DNA of 64,000 nucleotides from NCBI RefSeq assembly GCF_027460065.1, contig NZ_JAPYZZ010000005.1, positions 241,539 to 305,538 of the forward strand, read 5' to 3'. Position numbers and translations under genes: made by a program. Below, piece after piece: positions 17,620-25,605 of the stretch. This DNA comes from Martinezella rhizogenes (GTDB taxonomy: Bacteria; Pseudomonadota; Alphaproteobacteria; Rhizobiales; Rhizobiaceae). Under the pieces are notes generated by a model that was not told the DNA's origin, did not search any database, and saw only the letters and a list, made by a program, of their open reading frames with translations. The first letter of the stretch is position 1. Every line of letters starts with the position of its first letter.

Positions 17620-18306
17620 ATGCACAGCAAAGTCCCGCCGCAGACGCAGATATTTTCGCAAGAGTTTGCGGCCTTCCTGTTCGACATGGACGGAACGCTG
17701 GTCAATTCGATCGCCGTTGTCGAGCGCGTCTGGCGGGAATGGGCTGTTGCGAACGGCATCGAGCCGAATGCTTTCCTGCAGCGCATTCATGGCATGCGGG
17801 CTTCCGAGGTGATCCGTCGCGAGGCGGTTCCCGGCCTCGATGTGGATGCCGAGGCCGACATGATATTGCGCGCCGAGATGGATGATGTGGACGGCATCAT
17901 TCCGATACCGGGCGCCGCAGCTTTTCTCGCGTCTTTGCCCGCGGGGAAATGGGCCATCGTCACCTCGGCCGTGCGCGAACTGGCGGAAAAACGGCTCGCC
18001 GCAGCCGGCGTCACACCGCCACCCGTGATGATCTGCGCGGACGACGTGGTCAACGGCAAGCCCGATCCCGAAGGTTACAGGAAGGCTGCCGAAAGGCTCG
18101 GCGTTGCGCCGGAAAGCTGCGTCGTCTTCGAAGACGCACCCGCAGGCATTGAGGCCGGCGAACGCATGGGGGCCGCGGTTGTGGTCATCAACGTGACCCA
18201 TTCCCACCCGATCGAAACGCCGCATCTTTCCATCGGCGGTTACGGCGAACTGAATGTGGTGACGAGTGAGAATGGCGGCCTGAAGCTGAAAAGCAACGGA
18301 GGCTGA
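17620..18306 (+). CDS. HAD superfamily sugar-phosphatase-like hydrolase
   Basis: The 228-residue protein has all the HAD-IA motifs. Motif I is FDMDGTLVNS (nucleophile Asp and acid/base Asp), motif II is the Ser in VTSAVRELAEKRL, motif III is the Lys in GKPDPEGY, and motif IV is CVVFEDAPAGIEAG. A cap domain sits between motifs I and II. It resembles phosphatases such as YfbT, GPP or phosphoglycolate phosphatase, which hydrolyse small sugar phosphates. The start at 17620 follows GGAAGAATG; an in-frame start at 17563 would add 19 residues without homology or site. It is divergent from minC and not obviously linked to the TRAP operon. Confidence 0.88.
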   Translation: MHSKVPPQTQIFSQEFAAFLFDMDGTLVNSIAVVERVWREWAVANGIEPNAFLQRIHGMRASEVIRREAVPGLDVDAEADMILRAEMDDVDGIIPIPGAAAFLASLPAGKWAIVTSAVRELAEKRLAAAGVTPPPVMICADDVVNGKPDPEGYRKAAERLGVAPESCVVFEDAPAGIEAGERMGAAVVVINVTHSHPIETPHLSIGGYGELNVVTSENGGLKLKSNGG

Positions 18307-18371
18307 AGAGCTGCCAGCGACCCGCTGAACCGCCCTCAAACATAATCTATAAGCTTTCCCAAAACGGCTAA

Positions 18372-18423
18372 TTGACAGCCCCGCATAAATACGTCCTAAT
18401 AAAATTGGTAAGACCATCTTACC
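18372..18423 (+). promoter_or_regulatory. Promoter and palindromic operator of the GntR-TRAP operon
   Basis: TTGACA at 18372-18377 and CCTAAT at 18395-18400 with 17-bp spacing form a reasonable promoter. Immediately downstream is a perfect 17-bp palindrome, GGTAAGA-CCA-TCTTACC (18407-18423), which contains a TGGT...ACCA core typical of FadR/UxuR-type GntR operators. Its position at the expected transcription start suggests that the regulator starting at 18467 represses its own operon. Confidence 0.6.
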
Positions 18424-18466
18424 GCTTGCGCGAACGGGGGGAGACCTTCGCGCTGGGAGGGACATC

Positions 18467-19183
18467 ATGTTTGTGGCTCTGGAGCCGCGCCGCCTTTACC
18501 GGCTGGTCGCGGAACAAATTCGCTTGCTTATCGAAAGCGGGGAGCTGACTGAAGGTCAGCGCCTGCCGGCGGAACGGGACCTTGCGGAACGCTTCGGCGT
18601 TTCCCGCCCAACTGTTCGTGAAGCCCTTATCGTTCTGGAAGTGGAAGGCCACATCCATATCCGCATGGGTTCGGGCGTTTATGTCAGCGCTGCCGGCAGG
18701 CAGGCCAAGGAAAAGCCGCCCGTGCCGGATGCGCATGGGCCTTTCGAAATTCTGCAGGCGCGCTGCATCATCGAGAGCGCGATTGCCGAGGAAGCCGCAC
18801 GGCTTGCTACGCCGGAATGCATCGCCAAGCTCGATGACATCATCGAACGTATGGCCGGCGCGCTCGACAGCTCGCCAAAGGCGCTCAATTTCGACCGGGC
18901 CTTCCACACCGCCATTGCCGACATCATCGGCAATTCGGCGCTCAATCGCTTTACCGGCCTGATCTATGACGAGCGCAGCCTGTCACCGTTTTTCGAAAAG
19001 CTCGCCAGCTATTTCGAAGGCCCGCACACCTGGAACCTCGCCGTGCAGGAACACGGCGCGATCCGCGACGCCATTGCCGCAAACGATCCGGCAGGCGCCC
19101 GCGAGGCGATGCGACAGCATCTGACTCTGTCGCAAAAGAGATTTTCCGAGAGTTTCGGGGAGGAAACGATCGGGGAAGAGTGA
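18467..19183 (+). CDS. GntR family transcriptional regulator (FadR/FCD subfamily)
   Basis: This 238-residue regulator has an N-terminal winged helix-turn-helix with the GntR pattern LPAERDLAERFGVSRPTVREALIVLE (about residues 30-55). A C-terminal all-helical FCD ligand domain follows, with the metal-binding Asp/His residues in FDRAFHTAIADIIGN and the late His in MRQHL. It most resembles UxuR/ExuR-like repressors of hexuronate use. It is the first gene of a plus-strand group with TRAP genes, a dehydrogenase and mannonate dehydratase, so the effector is probably a sugar acid from that pathway. A perfect palindrome lies 44 bp upstream of the start. Confidence 0.92.
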   Translation: MFVALEPRRLYRLVAEQIRLLIESGELTEGQRLPAERDLAERFGVSRPTVREALIVLEVEGHIHIRMGSGVYVSAAGRQAKEKPPVPDAHGPFEILQARCIIESAIAEEAARLATPECIAKLDDIIERMAGALDSSPKALNFDRAFHTAIADIIGNSALNRFTGLIYDERSLSPFFEKLASYFEGPHTWNLAVQEHGAIRDAIAANDPAGAREAMRQHLTLSQKRFSESFGEETIGEE

Positions 19184-19244
19184 CCGCGCCGTAATCGGCG
19201 ACGGGAAAAACAGAAATCTGGCTTTAATTCGGGAGGAGTTAAGA

Positions 19245-20219
19245 ATGAAAATCAGATTGTCGACTTTGATGGGCGCAACAGCCGCCATCCTGCTTTCCGC
19301 CTTGGCGGCACAGGCACAGACCACACTGAAATGGGCGCATGTCTACGAGACCTCCGAGCCGTTCCACACGGATTCGGTCTGGGCGGCAGAGGAAATCGCC
19401 AAGCGCACCGATGGCCGCTACAAGGTGGATGTTTTCCCCGCCTCGCAGCTTGGCAAGGAAGCCGATATCAACCAGGGCCTGAAGATCGGCACCGTTGACA
19501 TCATCATCTCCGGTTCGAGCTTTGCCGCACGTGATTTCAAGCCGATCGGCGTCACCTATTTTCCGTACATCTTCCGCGATCCGAGCCACCTGATCGCCTA
19601 TACCAAGAGCGATATCTTCAAGCGCCTCGCCAAGGGTTATGAGGACAAGACCGGCAACCACATCGCCGCCGTCAGCTATTATGGCACGCGCCACACCACG
19701 TCGAACAAGCCGATTGCCGCCTGCGCCGACATGGCAGGCCTGAAGATGCGCGTTCCCGACGTTCCGGCTTATCTGGCCATGCCGCGCGCCTGCGGCGCCA
19801 ACACCACGCCGATTGCATTCGCGGAAGTCTATCTGGCGCTGCAGAACGGCACCGTCGATGCGCAGGAAAATCCGCTGACCACCATTGAGGCGAAGAAGTT
19901 CTTCGAAGTGCAGAAAAACATCGTCCTGACCGGCCACATCGTTGACCACCTCAACACGGTGATCTCGAAGAACCTGTGGTCGCAGCTCTCGGATGACGAC
20001 AAGAAAATCTTCACCGAAGTCATGCAGGAAGCCGCCGAGCGGACCACCAAGACCATCGATGAACGCGAGAAAAGCCTCGTCGAAGACTTCAAGAAGCGCG
20101 GCCTGACCGTTGCCGAAGTCGACAAGGCCGACTTCGAGAAGAACGTCATCGAAAAAGTGAAGTTCGAGGACTTCGGTTACGACAAGGCCGACTGGGAAGC
20201 CATTCGCGCCGTCAAGTGA
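19245..20219 (+). CDS. TRAP transporter solute-binding protein DctP
   Basis: This 324-residue DctP-family protein has a Sec signal peptide that ends near LAAQAQTT (about residue 24). Typical features are ASQLGKEADINQGLKIGTVDI, the ligand-carboxylate Arg region GLKMRVPDVPAY (about residues 165-175), and NGTVDAQENPLTTIEAKKF. DctP proteins bind organic or sugar acids in the periplasm and pass them to DctQM. The neighbouring mannonate dehydratase and dehydrogenase suggest a hexonate or hexuronate as ligand. It starts 62 bp after the GntR gene with GGGAGGAG, and it is followed by a hairpin (20230-20251) before dctQ. Confidence 0.94.
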   Translation: MKIRLSTLMGATAAILLSALAAQAQTTLKWAHVYETSEPFHTDSVWAAEEIAKRTDGRYKVDVFPASQLGKEADINQGLKIGTVDIIISGSSFAARDFKPIGVTYFPYIFRDPSHLIAYTKSDIFKRLAKGYEDKTGNHIAAVSYYGTRHTTSNKPIAACADMAGLKMRVPDVPAYLAMPRACGANTTPIAFAEVYLALQNGTVDAQENPLTTIEAKKFFEVQKNIVLTGHIVDHLNTVISKNLWSQLSDDDKKIFTEVMQEAAERTTKTIDEREKSLVEDFKKRGLTVAEVDKADFEKNVIEKVKFEDFGYDKADWEAIRAVK

Positions 20220-20229
20220 GCCAAGATCC

Positions 20230-20251
20230 GGTGCGGCTCCTTTGCCGCACC
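20230..20251 (+). terminator. Hairpin between dctP and dctQ
   Basis: GGTGCGGC, a six-base loop, then GCCGCACC forms a perfect 8-bp stem 11 bp after the dctP stop. It has no clear T-run. As with other binding-protein genes in the window, it probably raises the ratio of binding protein to membrane components by partial attenuation or 3' end protection. Confidence 0.5.
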
Positions 20252-20279
20252 GCCCTTTCTCTCCAGACGGGATATCTCA

Positions 20280-20852
20280 ATGTCGCAGGAAATCCATACT
20301 CAGGTCACCCCTGAGGAACTCGCCCATACGTTTGATGAAGCGCCGCCCGAGGTCGATCTCAAGGTCTATTCATTCGAGGACTGGGTCACGCTCGGCCTTT
20401 TCTGGCTGATGACGGGCTGCGTGTTCCTTCAGTTCTTCACCCGTTACGTGCTCAACAACAGTTACGCCTGGACGGAAGAAATCGCCGTCAACTGCCTGAT
20501 CGGCGTCGTGTTTTTAGGTTCGGTCATGTGCGTGCGCATGTCGCGCCACATTCAGGTGGATGTGCTTTATCACTATGTGCCGCCGCAGGTGGCCCGCGCC
20601 ATGTCGATCCTTGTCGACGTGCTGCGCATCCTGTTCTTCGCCTACACGTCCTGGCTGATGTGGCGTTATCTGGAAATTGTCGCGGATGAGGAGATGGTGA
20701 CCGTGGCGCTGCCGCGCAACATCGTTTTCTACACGGTTCTGGCGGCATTTGTCTTGATGTTCTTCCGGTCGGTGCAGGTGTTCATCGCCAATATGCAGCG
20801 AGGCTATTCCGTTCTGGAACGGCCCGAAGAATTCCAGAGCGCGGGAGATTGA
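20280..20852 (+). CDS. TRAP transporter small permease DctQ
   Basis: The 190-residue membrane protein has four predicted helices. The conserved pattern FTRYVLNNSYAWTEEIAVNCLIGVVFLG lies around residues 45-75 and includes the typical TRYV and WTEE elements. It forms the membrane complex with DctM (4-bp gap) and receives substrate from DctP. It couples uptake to the sodium gradient in this family. A hydrophilic N-terminal extension of about 30 residues precedes the first helix. Confidence 0.93.
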   Translation: MSQEIHTQVTPEELAHTFDEAPPEVDLKVYSFEDWVTLGLFWLMTGCVFLQFFTRYVLNNSYAWTEEIAVNCLIGVVFLGSVMCVRMSRHIQVDVLYHYVPPQVARAMSILVDVLRILFFAYTSWLMWRYLEIVADEEMVTVALPRNIVFYTVLAAFVLMFFRSVQVFIANMQRGYSVLERPEEFQSAGD

Positions 20853-20856
20853 TCAG

Positions 20857-22263
20857 ATGCTGCTTCTTATCGGCTCATTTCTTCTGCTGATGCTGATCGG
20901 CCTGCCGGTCGCCATTTCCATGGCCTCGGCCTCCTTGCTCTACATCGTGTTTTACAATGTCGCGCCTGATATCATCGCGGCGCAGCGCCTGATCGCGGGT
21001 GTGGAAAGCTTCCCGCTTCTGGCCGTTCCCTTCTTCATCCTTGCCGGCAATCTCATGAACACGGCGGGGGTGACTGGACGCATCTATTCCTTCGCCGTCG
21101 CGCTGGTCGGCTGGATGAAGGGTGGTCTCGCACAGGTCAACATCATCGGCTCGGTGATCTTTTCCGGCATGTCCGGCACCGCACTTGCCGATGCCGCCGG
21201 CATCGGCACCATCGAAATCAAGGCCATGAAGGACCACGGTTATCCGGTCGAAGCGGCCGTCGGCGTTACCGCCGCCTCCGCGACGCTCGGGCCGATCTTC
21301 CCGCCATCGCTGCCCTTCGTCATCTACGGCATGATGGCGAATGTCTCGATCGGCGCACTGTTCATGGCCGGTATCGTCCCGGGCGTCGTCATGACGCTTC
21401 TGATGATGATCACGGTTGCGGTCTTCGCCTATATCAAGGGTTGGGGCTCCGATACGCCGTTCAATCTCAGAACCATCTTCGGCGCATCTCTTGAAGTCCT
21501 CGTCGTCATGATGGTGCCGCTCGGCATCTATATCCTCACGGCATTCGGCCTGTCGCTCAACCTGTCGATCCTGATCGTGCTGGTCATCCTGCTCGCCTGC
21601 GACTGGTATTTCGACTTCTCCGCCGTGATGGCGCTGATGACGCCTGTCATCCTGATCGGCGGCATGACCATGGGCTGGTTCACGCCAACGGAGGCAGCCG
21701 TTGCCGCCGTTCTGTGGTCGCTGTTCCTCGGGCTTGTCCGTTACCGGACGATGACCTTCAAGACGCTGGCGAAATCGACCTTCGACACCATCGAAACGAC
21801 CGCTTCGGTGCTCTTCATCGTCGCGGCAGCCTCCGTCTTCGCATGGCTGCTGACCGTCAGTCAGGCGGCACAGATTCTGTCAGCGGCGATCCTGACGATC
21901 ACCGACAGCAAGTGGATCTTCCTCGTGCTGGTCAATCTCCTGATGCTGTTCGTCGGCTGCTTCCTCGATACGATCGCGGCGATCACCATCCTCGTGCCGA
22001 TCCTGTTGCCGCTGGTGCTGCAATTCAACATCGACCCGGTGCATTTCGGCCTGATCATCACGCTCAACCTGATGATAGGGCTGCTGCACCCGCCGCTCGG
22101 CATGGTGCTGTTCGTGCTCTCGCGTGTGGCGAAACTCTCCGTCGAGCGCACGACGATGGCCATTCTGCCATGGCTGGTGCCGCTGTTCGTAGCGCTGCTG
22201 CTGATCACTTTCGTTCCGGCCATCACGCTGTGGCTGCCGACCGAAATGGGCCTGATCCGCTAA
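20857..22263 (+). CDS. TRAP transporter large permease DctM
   Basis: This 468-residue transport subunit has about twelve hydrophobic segments. Family marks include PLLAVPFFILAGNLM, the segment FSGMSGTALADAAGIGTIEIKAM, and LGPIFPPSLPFVIYGM, which line the substrate pathway. It follows dctQ with four bases between. The length is somewhat above the usual 425-430 residues; the extra residues lie in the middle, around HPILIGGM-like segments near 215-270. A strong hairpin terminator (22277-22304) closes the transporter operon. Confidence 0.94.
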   Translation: MLLLIGSFLLLMLIGLPVAISMASASLLYIVFYNVAPDIIAAQRLIAGVESFPLLAVPFFILAGNLMNTAGVTGRIYSFAVALVGWMKGGLAQVNIIGSVIFSGMSGTALADAAGIGTIEIKAMKDHGYPVEAAVGVTAASATLGPIFPPSLPFVIYGMMANVSIGALFMAGIVPGVVMTLLMMITVAVFAYIKGWGSDTPFNLRTIFGASLEVLVVMMVPLGIYILTAFGLSLNLSILIVLVILLACDWYFDFSAVMALMTPVILIGGMTMGWFTPTEAAVAAVLWSLFLGLVRYRTMTFKTLAKSTFDTIETTASVLFIVAAASVFAWLLTVSQAAQILSAAILTITDSKWIFLVLVNLLMLFVGCFLDTIAAITILVPILLPLVLQFNIDPVHFGLIITLNLMIGLLHPPLGMVLFVLSRVAKLSVERTTMAILPWLVPLFVALLLITFVPAITLWLPTEMGLIR

Positions 22264-22276
22264 GACAAACATCCAC

Positions 22277-22304
22277 ACCCGCGCGGTCGCCACCGCGCGG
22301 GTTT
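22277..22304 (+). terminator. Intrinsic terminator after dctM
   Basis: ACCCGCGCGGT, loop CGCC, ACCGCGCGGGT is a perfect 11-bp GC-rich stem followed by a short TT. It lies 13 bp after the dctM stop and probably ends the GntR-TRAP transcript. The idnD-like and uxuA genes would then need their own promoter or read-through. Confidence 0.7.
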
Positions 22305-22307
22305 CAA

Positions 22308-22558
22308 CACAGTACACGATGGTTGAAAATCATTGACAATCCTGCGTGTGGCTTACCCCCCTCTGTCCTGCCGGACATCTCCCCCTCAAGGGGGGAGATC
22401 AGCAAGACGCTTTCTCGCCACTTCATTCTCGACCGTCGAGAGGTGCGAGACATCGCCAAGGAACGATCTCCCCCCTTGAGGGGGAGATGTCCGGCAGGAC
22501 AGAGGGGGGTAAGCCACACGCAGGATTGTCAAATGATTTTCAAACGTCGTGTCCAGTG
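22308..22558. repeat. Long inverted repeat with about 93-bp arms
   Basis: The left arm is 22308-22400 and the right arm 22465-22558, around a 64-bp loop. The inner 78 bp of the arms are nearly identical (one single-base indel) and contain the rhizobial motif CTCCCCCTCAAGGGGGGAGAT. The outer 15 bp match at about 11 positions. It fills most of the 321-bp gap between dctM and the dehydrogenase gene. The RNA or DNA form could fold into a very stable hairpin. Confidence 0.9.
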
Positions 22559-22584
22559 CAACCACCTAAAGAAAGGGCATCGTC

Positions 22585-23631
22585 ATGCAGACACGCGTGG
22601 CACGTCTACACGGCGTTAAGGACATCCGCGTCGAAACGCAGGAGCTTGTGGCTCCCGGCCCCGGCGAAGTGCTGCTCACCATGGCGGCAGGCGGTATCTG
22701 CGGTTCCGATCTGCATTATTATCAGGATGGCGGTTTCGGCCCGGTGCGGGTGCGCGAGCCGATCATCTGCGGTCACGAGGCATCCGGCCATATCGCGGCT
22801 TTGGGCGCTGGCGTCAGCGGGCTCGCCATCGGCCAGCTCGTCGCCGTCAATCCGTCGCAGCCCTGCGGCCATTGCCAGTTCTGCCTGAAGGGCCAGCCGA
22901 TCCATTGCCTCGAGATGCGCTTCATGGGCAGTGCCATGCGCCTGCCGCATGAGCAGGGCATGTTCCGCGACCGGCTGGTGGTTCCCGCCAAACAATGCGC
23001 AACATTTTCAGACGCGACCTCGCCCGCCGAGGCCGCCTGCACCGAACCGCTCGCCGTCTGCCTGCATGCAGTCGCCCAGGCTGGTGATCTGACAGGTGCG
23101 AAGGTGCTGGTCACCGGCGCCGGTCCCATCGGCCTTCTGACCATTGCCGCCGCACGCCATGCCGGCGCCGGCACCATCGTCGCCACCGATCTCACCGATG
23201 CCGCGCTGGAACGCGCACCCGCCATGGGCGCCGACCGCACCATCAATGTCGCAAAAGACACTGAGGCGCTTTTGCCCTACCAGGAAAACAAGGGCTATTT
23301 CGACGTCATTTTCGATTGCTCCGCCGCAGCACCCGCGCTTCGCACCGCCTTTGCCTGCGTGCGCCCGCGCGGCACCATCGTGCAGGTGGGGGTCACCGGC
23401 GACATCACCATTCCGCTCAATGCATTGGTGGGCAAGGAAATCCTCTGGCGCGGCTCGCAGCGTTTCCATGACGAATTCGCCATCGCCGCCGGACTTATCT
23501 CCACGCGCGGGATCGATGTGCGGCCGATCATTTCCCACAGCTTCCCGCTCGGCGAGGCGAAAGCGGCCTTTGAACAGGCCGGAGATCGTTCCTCCGCCTG
23601 CAAGGTGCAACTGACATTTTCAGCAGACTGA
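22585..23631 (+). CDS. Zinc-dependent alcohol dehydrogenase, L-idonate/L-gulonate 5-dehydrogenase type
   Basis: This 348-residue medium-chain dehydrogenase has catalytic zinc ligands Cys39 (ICGSD) and His64-Glu65 (CGHEASGH). The structural zinc cysteines are 94, 97, 100 and 108, and the NAD(P) motif GAGPIG is at 178-183. It resembles IdnD (L-idonate 5-dehydrogenase) and RspB-like enzymes that oxidise L-gulonate to D-fructuronate. Sixteen base pairs downstream is mannonate dehydratase, which fits a sugar-acid route into 2-keto-3-deoxygluconate. A D-mannonate oxidoreductase that would join fructuronate to mannonate is not in the window. The substrate assignment is inferred from family and context. 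Confidence 0.88.
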   Translation: MQTRVARLHGVKDIRVETQELVAPGPGEVLLTMAAGGICGSDLHYYQDGGFGPVRVREPIICGHEASGHIAALGAGVSGLAIGQLVAVNPSQPCGHCQFCLKGQPIHCLEMRFMGSAMRLPHEQGMFRDRLVVPAKQCATFSDATSPAEAACTEPLAVCLHAVAQAGDLTGAKVLVTGAGPIGLLTIAAARHAGAGTIVATDLTDAALERAPAMGADRTINVAKDTEALLPYQENKGYFDVIFDCSAAAPALRTAFACVRPRGTIVQVGVTGDITIPLNALVGKEILWRGSQRFHDEFAIAAGLISTRGIDVRPIISHSFPLGEAKAAFEQAGDRSSACKVQLTFSAD

Positions 23632-23647
23632 TATTTGAGGATTTAAG

Positions 23648-24856
23648 ATGAGACATACATGGCGCTGGTTCGGTCCGGTCGACAAGGTCACGGTTCAGGA
23701 TGCGGCTCAGGCAGGCGCGGAAGGCATCGTCAGCGCGTTGCACCACATCGCCACCGGCGATGTCTGGCCGGTGGACGAAATCATCAAACGGCATGAGGCG
23801 ATCAGGGCCGGCGGGCTTTATTGGGACGTGGTGGAAAGCGTGCCCGTCTCCGAAGATATCAAGACCCAGACCGGCGACTGGAAAAATCACATCGCCAACT
23901 GGCAGGAAACCCTGCGCCGCCTCTCCGCCTCCGGCATCCGCACCGTCTGCTATAATTTCATGCCGGTACTGGACTGGACCCGCACCGACCTTCGCTGGGA
24001 AACCAGACACGGCGCAAAGGCGATGCGCTTCGATCTTCCTGATTTCGCCGCCTTCGACATTCATATTCTGAAACGCCCAGACGCCGGGGCCGACTATCCG
24101 GACTGGCTGCTGGAGGAAGCGGCAAAACGCTTCGCCGAAATGCCGGATGCAAAAATCACCGCGCTCGGGCGCAATATCGGCGCTGGCCTGCCCGGCTCGG
24201 CGGATGGTTATACGCTCGCCCAGCTGCTCGAAAAACTGCGCTCCTATCACGGCGTCAATCGTGAAAGGCTGCAGCAGAACCTGATCGATTTTCTCGCCGA
24301 GGTGACACCGGTTGCCGAGGAAGTGGGCATCAATATCTGCGCCCATGGTGACGATCCACCTTGGCCGCTGCTCGGCCTGCCGCGTATTCTTTCAACGGAA
24401 GACGACTACGCCCATATGCTGTCGCAGGTCGACATCCGCGCCAATGGCGTGACGCTCTGCACCGGCTCGCTCGGCGCACGGGCGGATAACGACCTGCCCT
24501 TCATCGCCAGCCGTTTTGCCGATCGCATCCATTTCGTGCATCTGCGCAATGTGACGCGTGACACCGATACCGTGCCCTGCTCCTTTTTTGAGGATGAACA
24601 TTTGGAAGGCGGTACCGACATGGTCGCCGTCATCGCCACACTTCTTAACGAAGAAGCGCGCCGCCGGGTGGAAGGCCGCGACGACCACACCATTCCGATG
24701 CGCCCTGACCACGGGCAGGAAATCCTCGACGACCTGACGCGCGGGGCGCAGCCCGGTTATCCCGCCATCGGCCGGCTGAAAGGGCTGGCGGAGCTGCGCG
24801 GTATCGAGCGCACCCTGTCACATGCTCGTTTCGGGCTGGCGAAGGGTGATCGCTAA
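23648..24856 (+). CDS. uxuA: Mannonate dehydratase
   Basis: This 402-residue UxuA-family enzyme starts MRHTWRWFGPVDKV, the family N-terminus. The enzyme dehydrates D-mannonate to 2-keto-3-deoxy-D-gluconate with a divalent metal in the cytoplasm. Metal and substrate residues are visible in ICAHGDDPPWPLLGLPRILST (His and Asp, about residue 225), TLCTGSLGAR (Cys) and FVHLRNVTRD (His), with the end PMRPDHGQEILDD. The length is normal for the family. It follows the zinc dehydrogenase by 16 bp in one transcription unit. The KDG kinase and aldolase needed downstream are not in the window. Confidence 0.96.
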   Translation: MRHTWRWFGPVDKVTVQDAAQAGAEGIVSALHHIATGDVWPVDEIIKRHEAIRAGGLYWDVVESVPVSEDIKTQTGDWKNHIANWQETLRRLSASGIRTVCYNFMPVLDWTRTDLRWETRHGAKAMRFDLPDFAAFDIHILKRPDAGADYPDWLLEEAAKRFAEMPDAKITALGRNIGAGLPGSADGYTLAQLLEKLRSYHGVNRERLQQNLIDFLAEVTPVAEEVGINICAHGDDPPWPLLGLPRILSTEDDYAHMLSQVDIRANGVTLCTGSLGARADNDLPFIASRFADRIHFVHLRNVTRDTDTVPCSFFEDEHLEGGTDMVAVIATLLNEEARRRVEGRDDHTIPMRPDHGQEILDDLTRGAQPGYPAIGRLKGLAELRGIERTLSHARFGLAKGDR

Positions 24857-24887
24857 GCGAAAGCGCGGCGCGTTTGATCGGCTTCCT

Positions 24888-25006
24888 ATCCGTCATTCCG
24901 GCCTCGAGCCGGAATCCAGCCGACGCGCGTCCGCGCGGCGAAAAGACTCCTTTCAGCCCATGGACTTGGGCTGGCTAGATTCCGGCTCAAAGCCGGAATG
25001 ACGGAT
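24888..25006. repeat. Palindromic intergenic repeat, family 1 copy A
   Basis: The ends ATCCGTCATTCC and GGAATGACGGAT are exact inverted repeats, and each flank contains a smaller hairpin of the GCCGGAATC type. The internal 72-bp core matches copy B at 38023-38143 (opposite orientation) at most positions, while the outer arms differ. It lies downstream of uxuA and covers the 3' end of the convergent VanZ-like gene. Confidence 0.88.
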
Positions 25007-25363
25007 GAGAGAACCTGCGGTCAATCGCGCCTTGAACTGAAGCCAGGAAAAAGCCCCTAGCCCACCGGCTATGGCGCCGGCTGCTTTTACCACCGCATCC
25101 GTCAAATGGGGGTGGCGCGTGGGTGACAGGAATTGTAGCGCCTCGATGCCGAAAGCGGCCACGATGCCAGCCACAATAATGGCAAGCCAGTAACGCGGAT
25201 AGGCCAGCACGAAGGCCGCCGAACAGACGGCAAAGGCGGCGGCACGGTCGATGCTCACCGTCGTCAGCGTGTGCGGACGAAAACCGATCGGGCAGACCGT
25301 GACGATCACGATCATCAGAAGGACCGACCAGGCGATGTATTTCAGAAGTCTATTTGTCATCAT
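24953..25363 (-). CDS. VanZ-like small membrane protein
   Basis: This 136-residue protein has about four hydrophobic segments and the VanZ-type pattern HPHLTDAVVKAAGAIAGGLGAF towards the end. ALQFLSPTRHPHLTD is the usual conserved stretch with a polar FxP-like motif. VanZ-like proteins are membrane proteins of uncertain function, linked in some cases to glycopeptide tolerance. The last 17 residues (IRHSGFEPESSQPKSMG) are encoded by repeat copy A, so the natural C-terminus was probably replaced or extended by the repeat. The start could be 25363 or the next Met codon at 25360. It is not clearly part of any operon. Confidence 0.75.
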   Translation of the reverse strand: MMTNRLLKYIAWSVLLMIVIVTVCPIGFRPHTLTTVSIDRAAAFAVCSAAFVLAYPRYWLAIIVAGIVAAFGIEALQFLSPTRHPHLTDAVVKAAGAIAGGLGAFSWLQFKARLTAGSLIRHSGFEPESSQPKSMG

Positions 25364-25605
25364 GACGTCATATAAAACGCCGTGCGCGTAAACGGAAGCG
25401 GGTGTTTTTCACGTCTCGCCCAATTAATCACACTTTTTGGTCAAATAGTTGAGAAACCGCCTTTCGCTCAGGCCCCGCACGGGCTAAGGCAGAAGGCAAC
25501 CGGGCGAGGATCGCGGCTGATGGCGTTTGTGCTGTCGCCTTTCGGTCCATGTCGCGGTGTCGGGTGGATTTTCCACGCAGGATCAGATTTTCAGGGAAGA
25601 GCACA

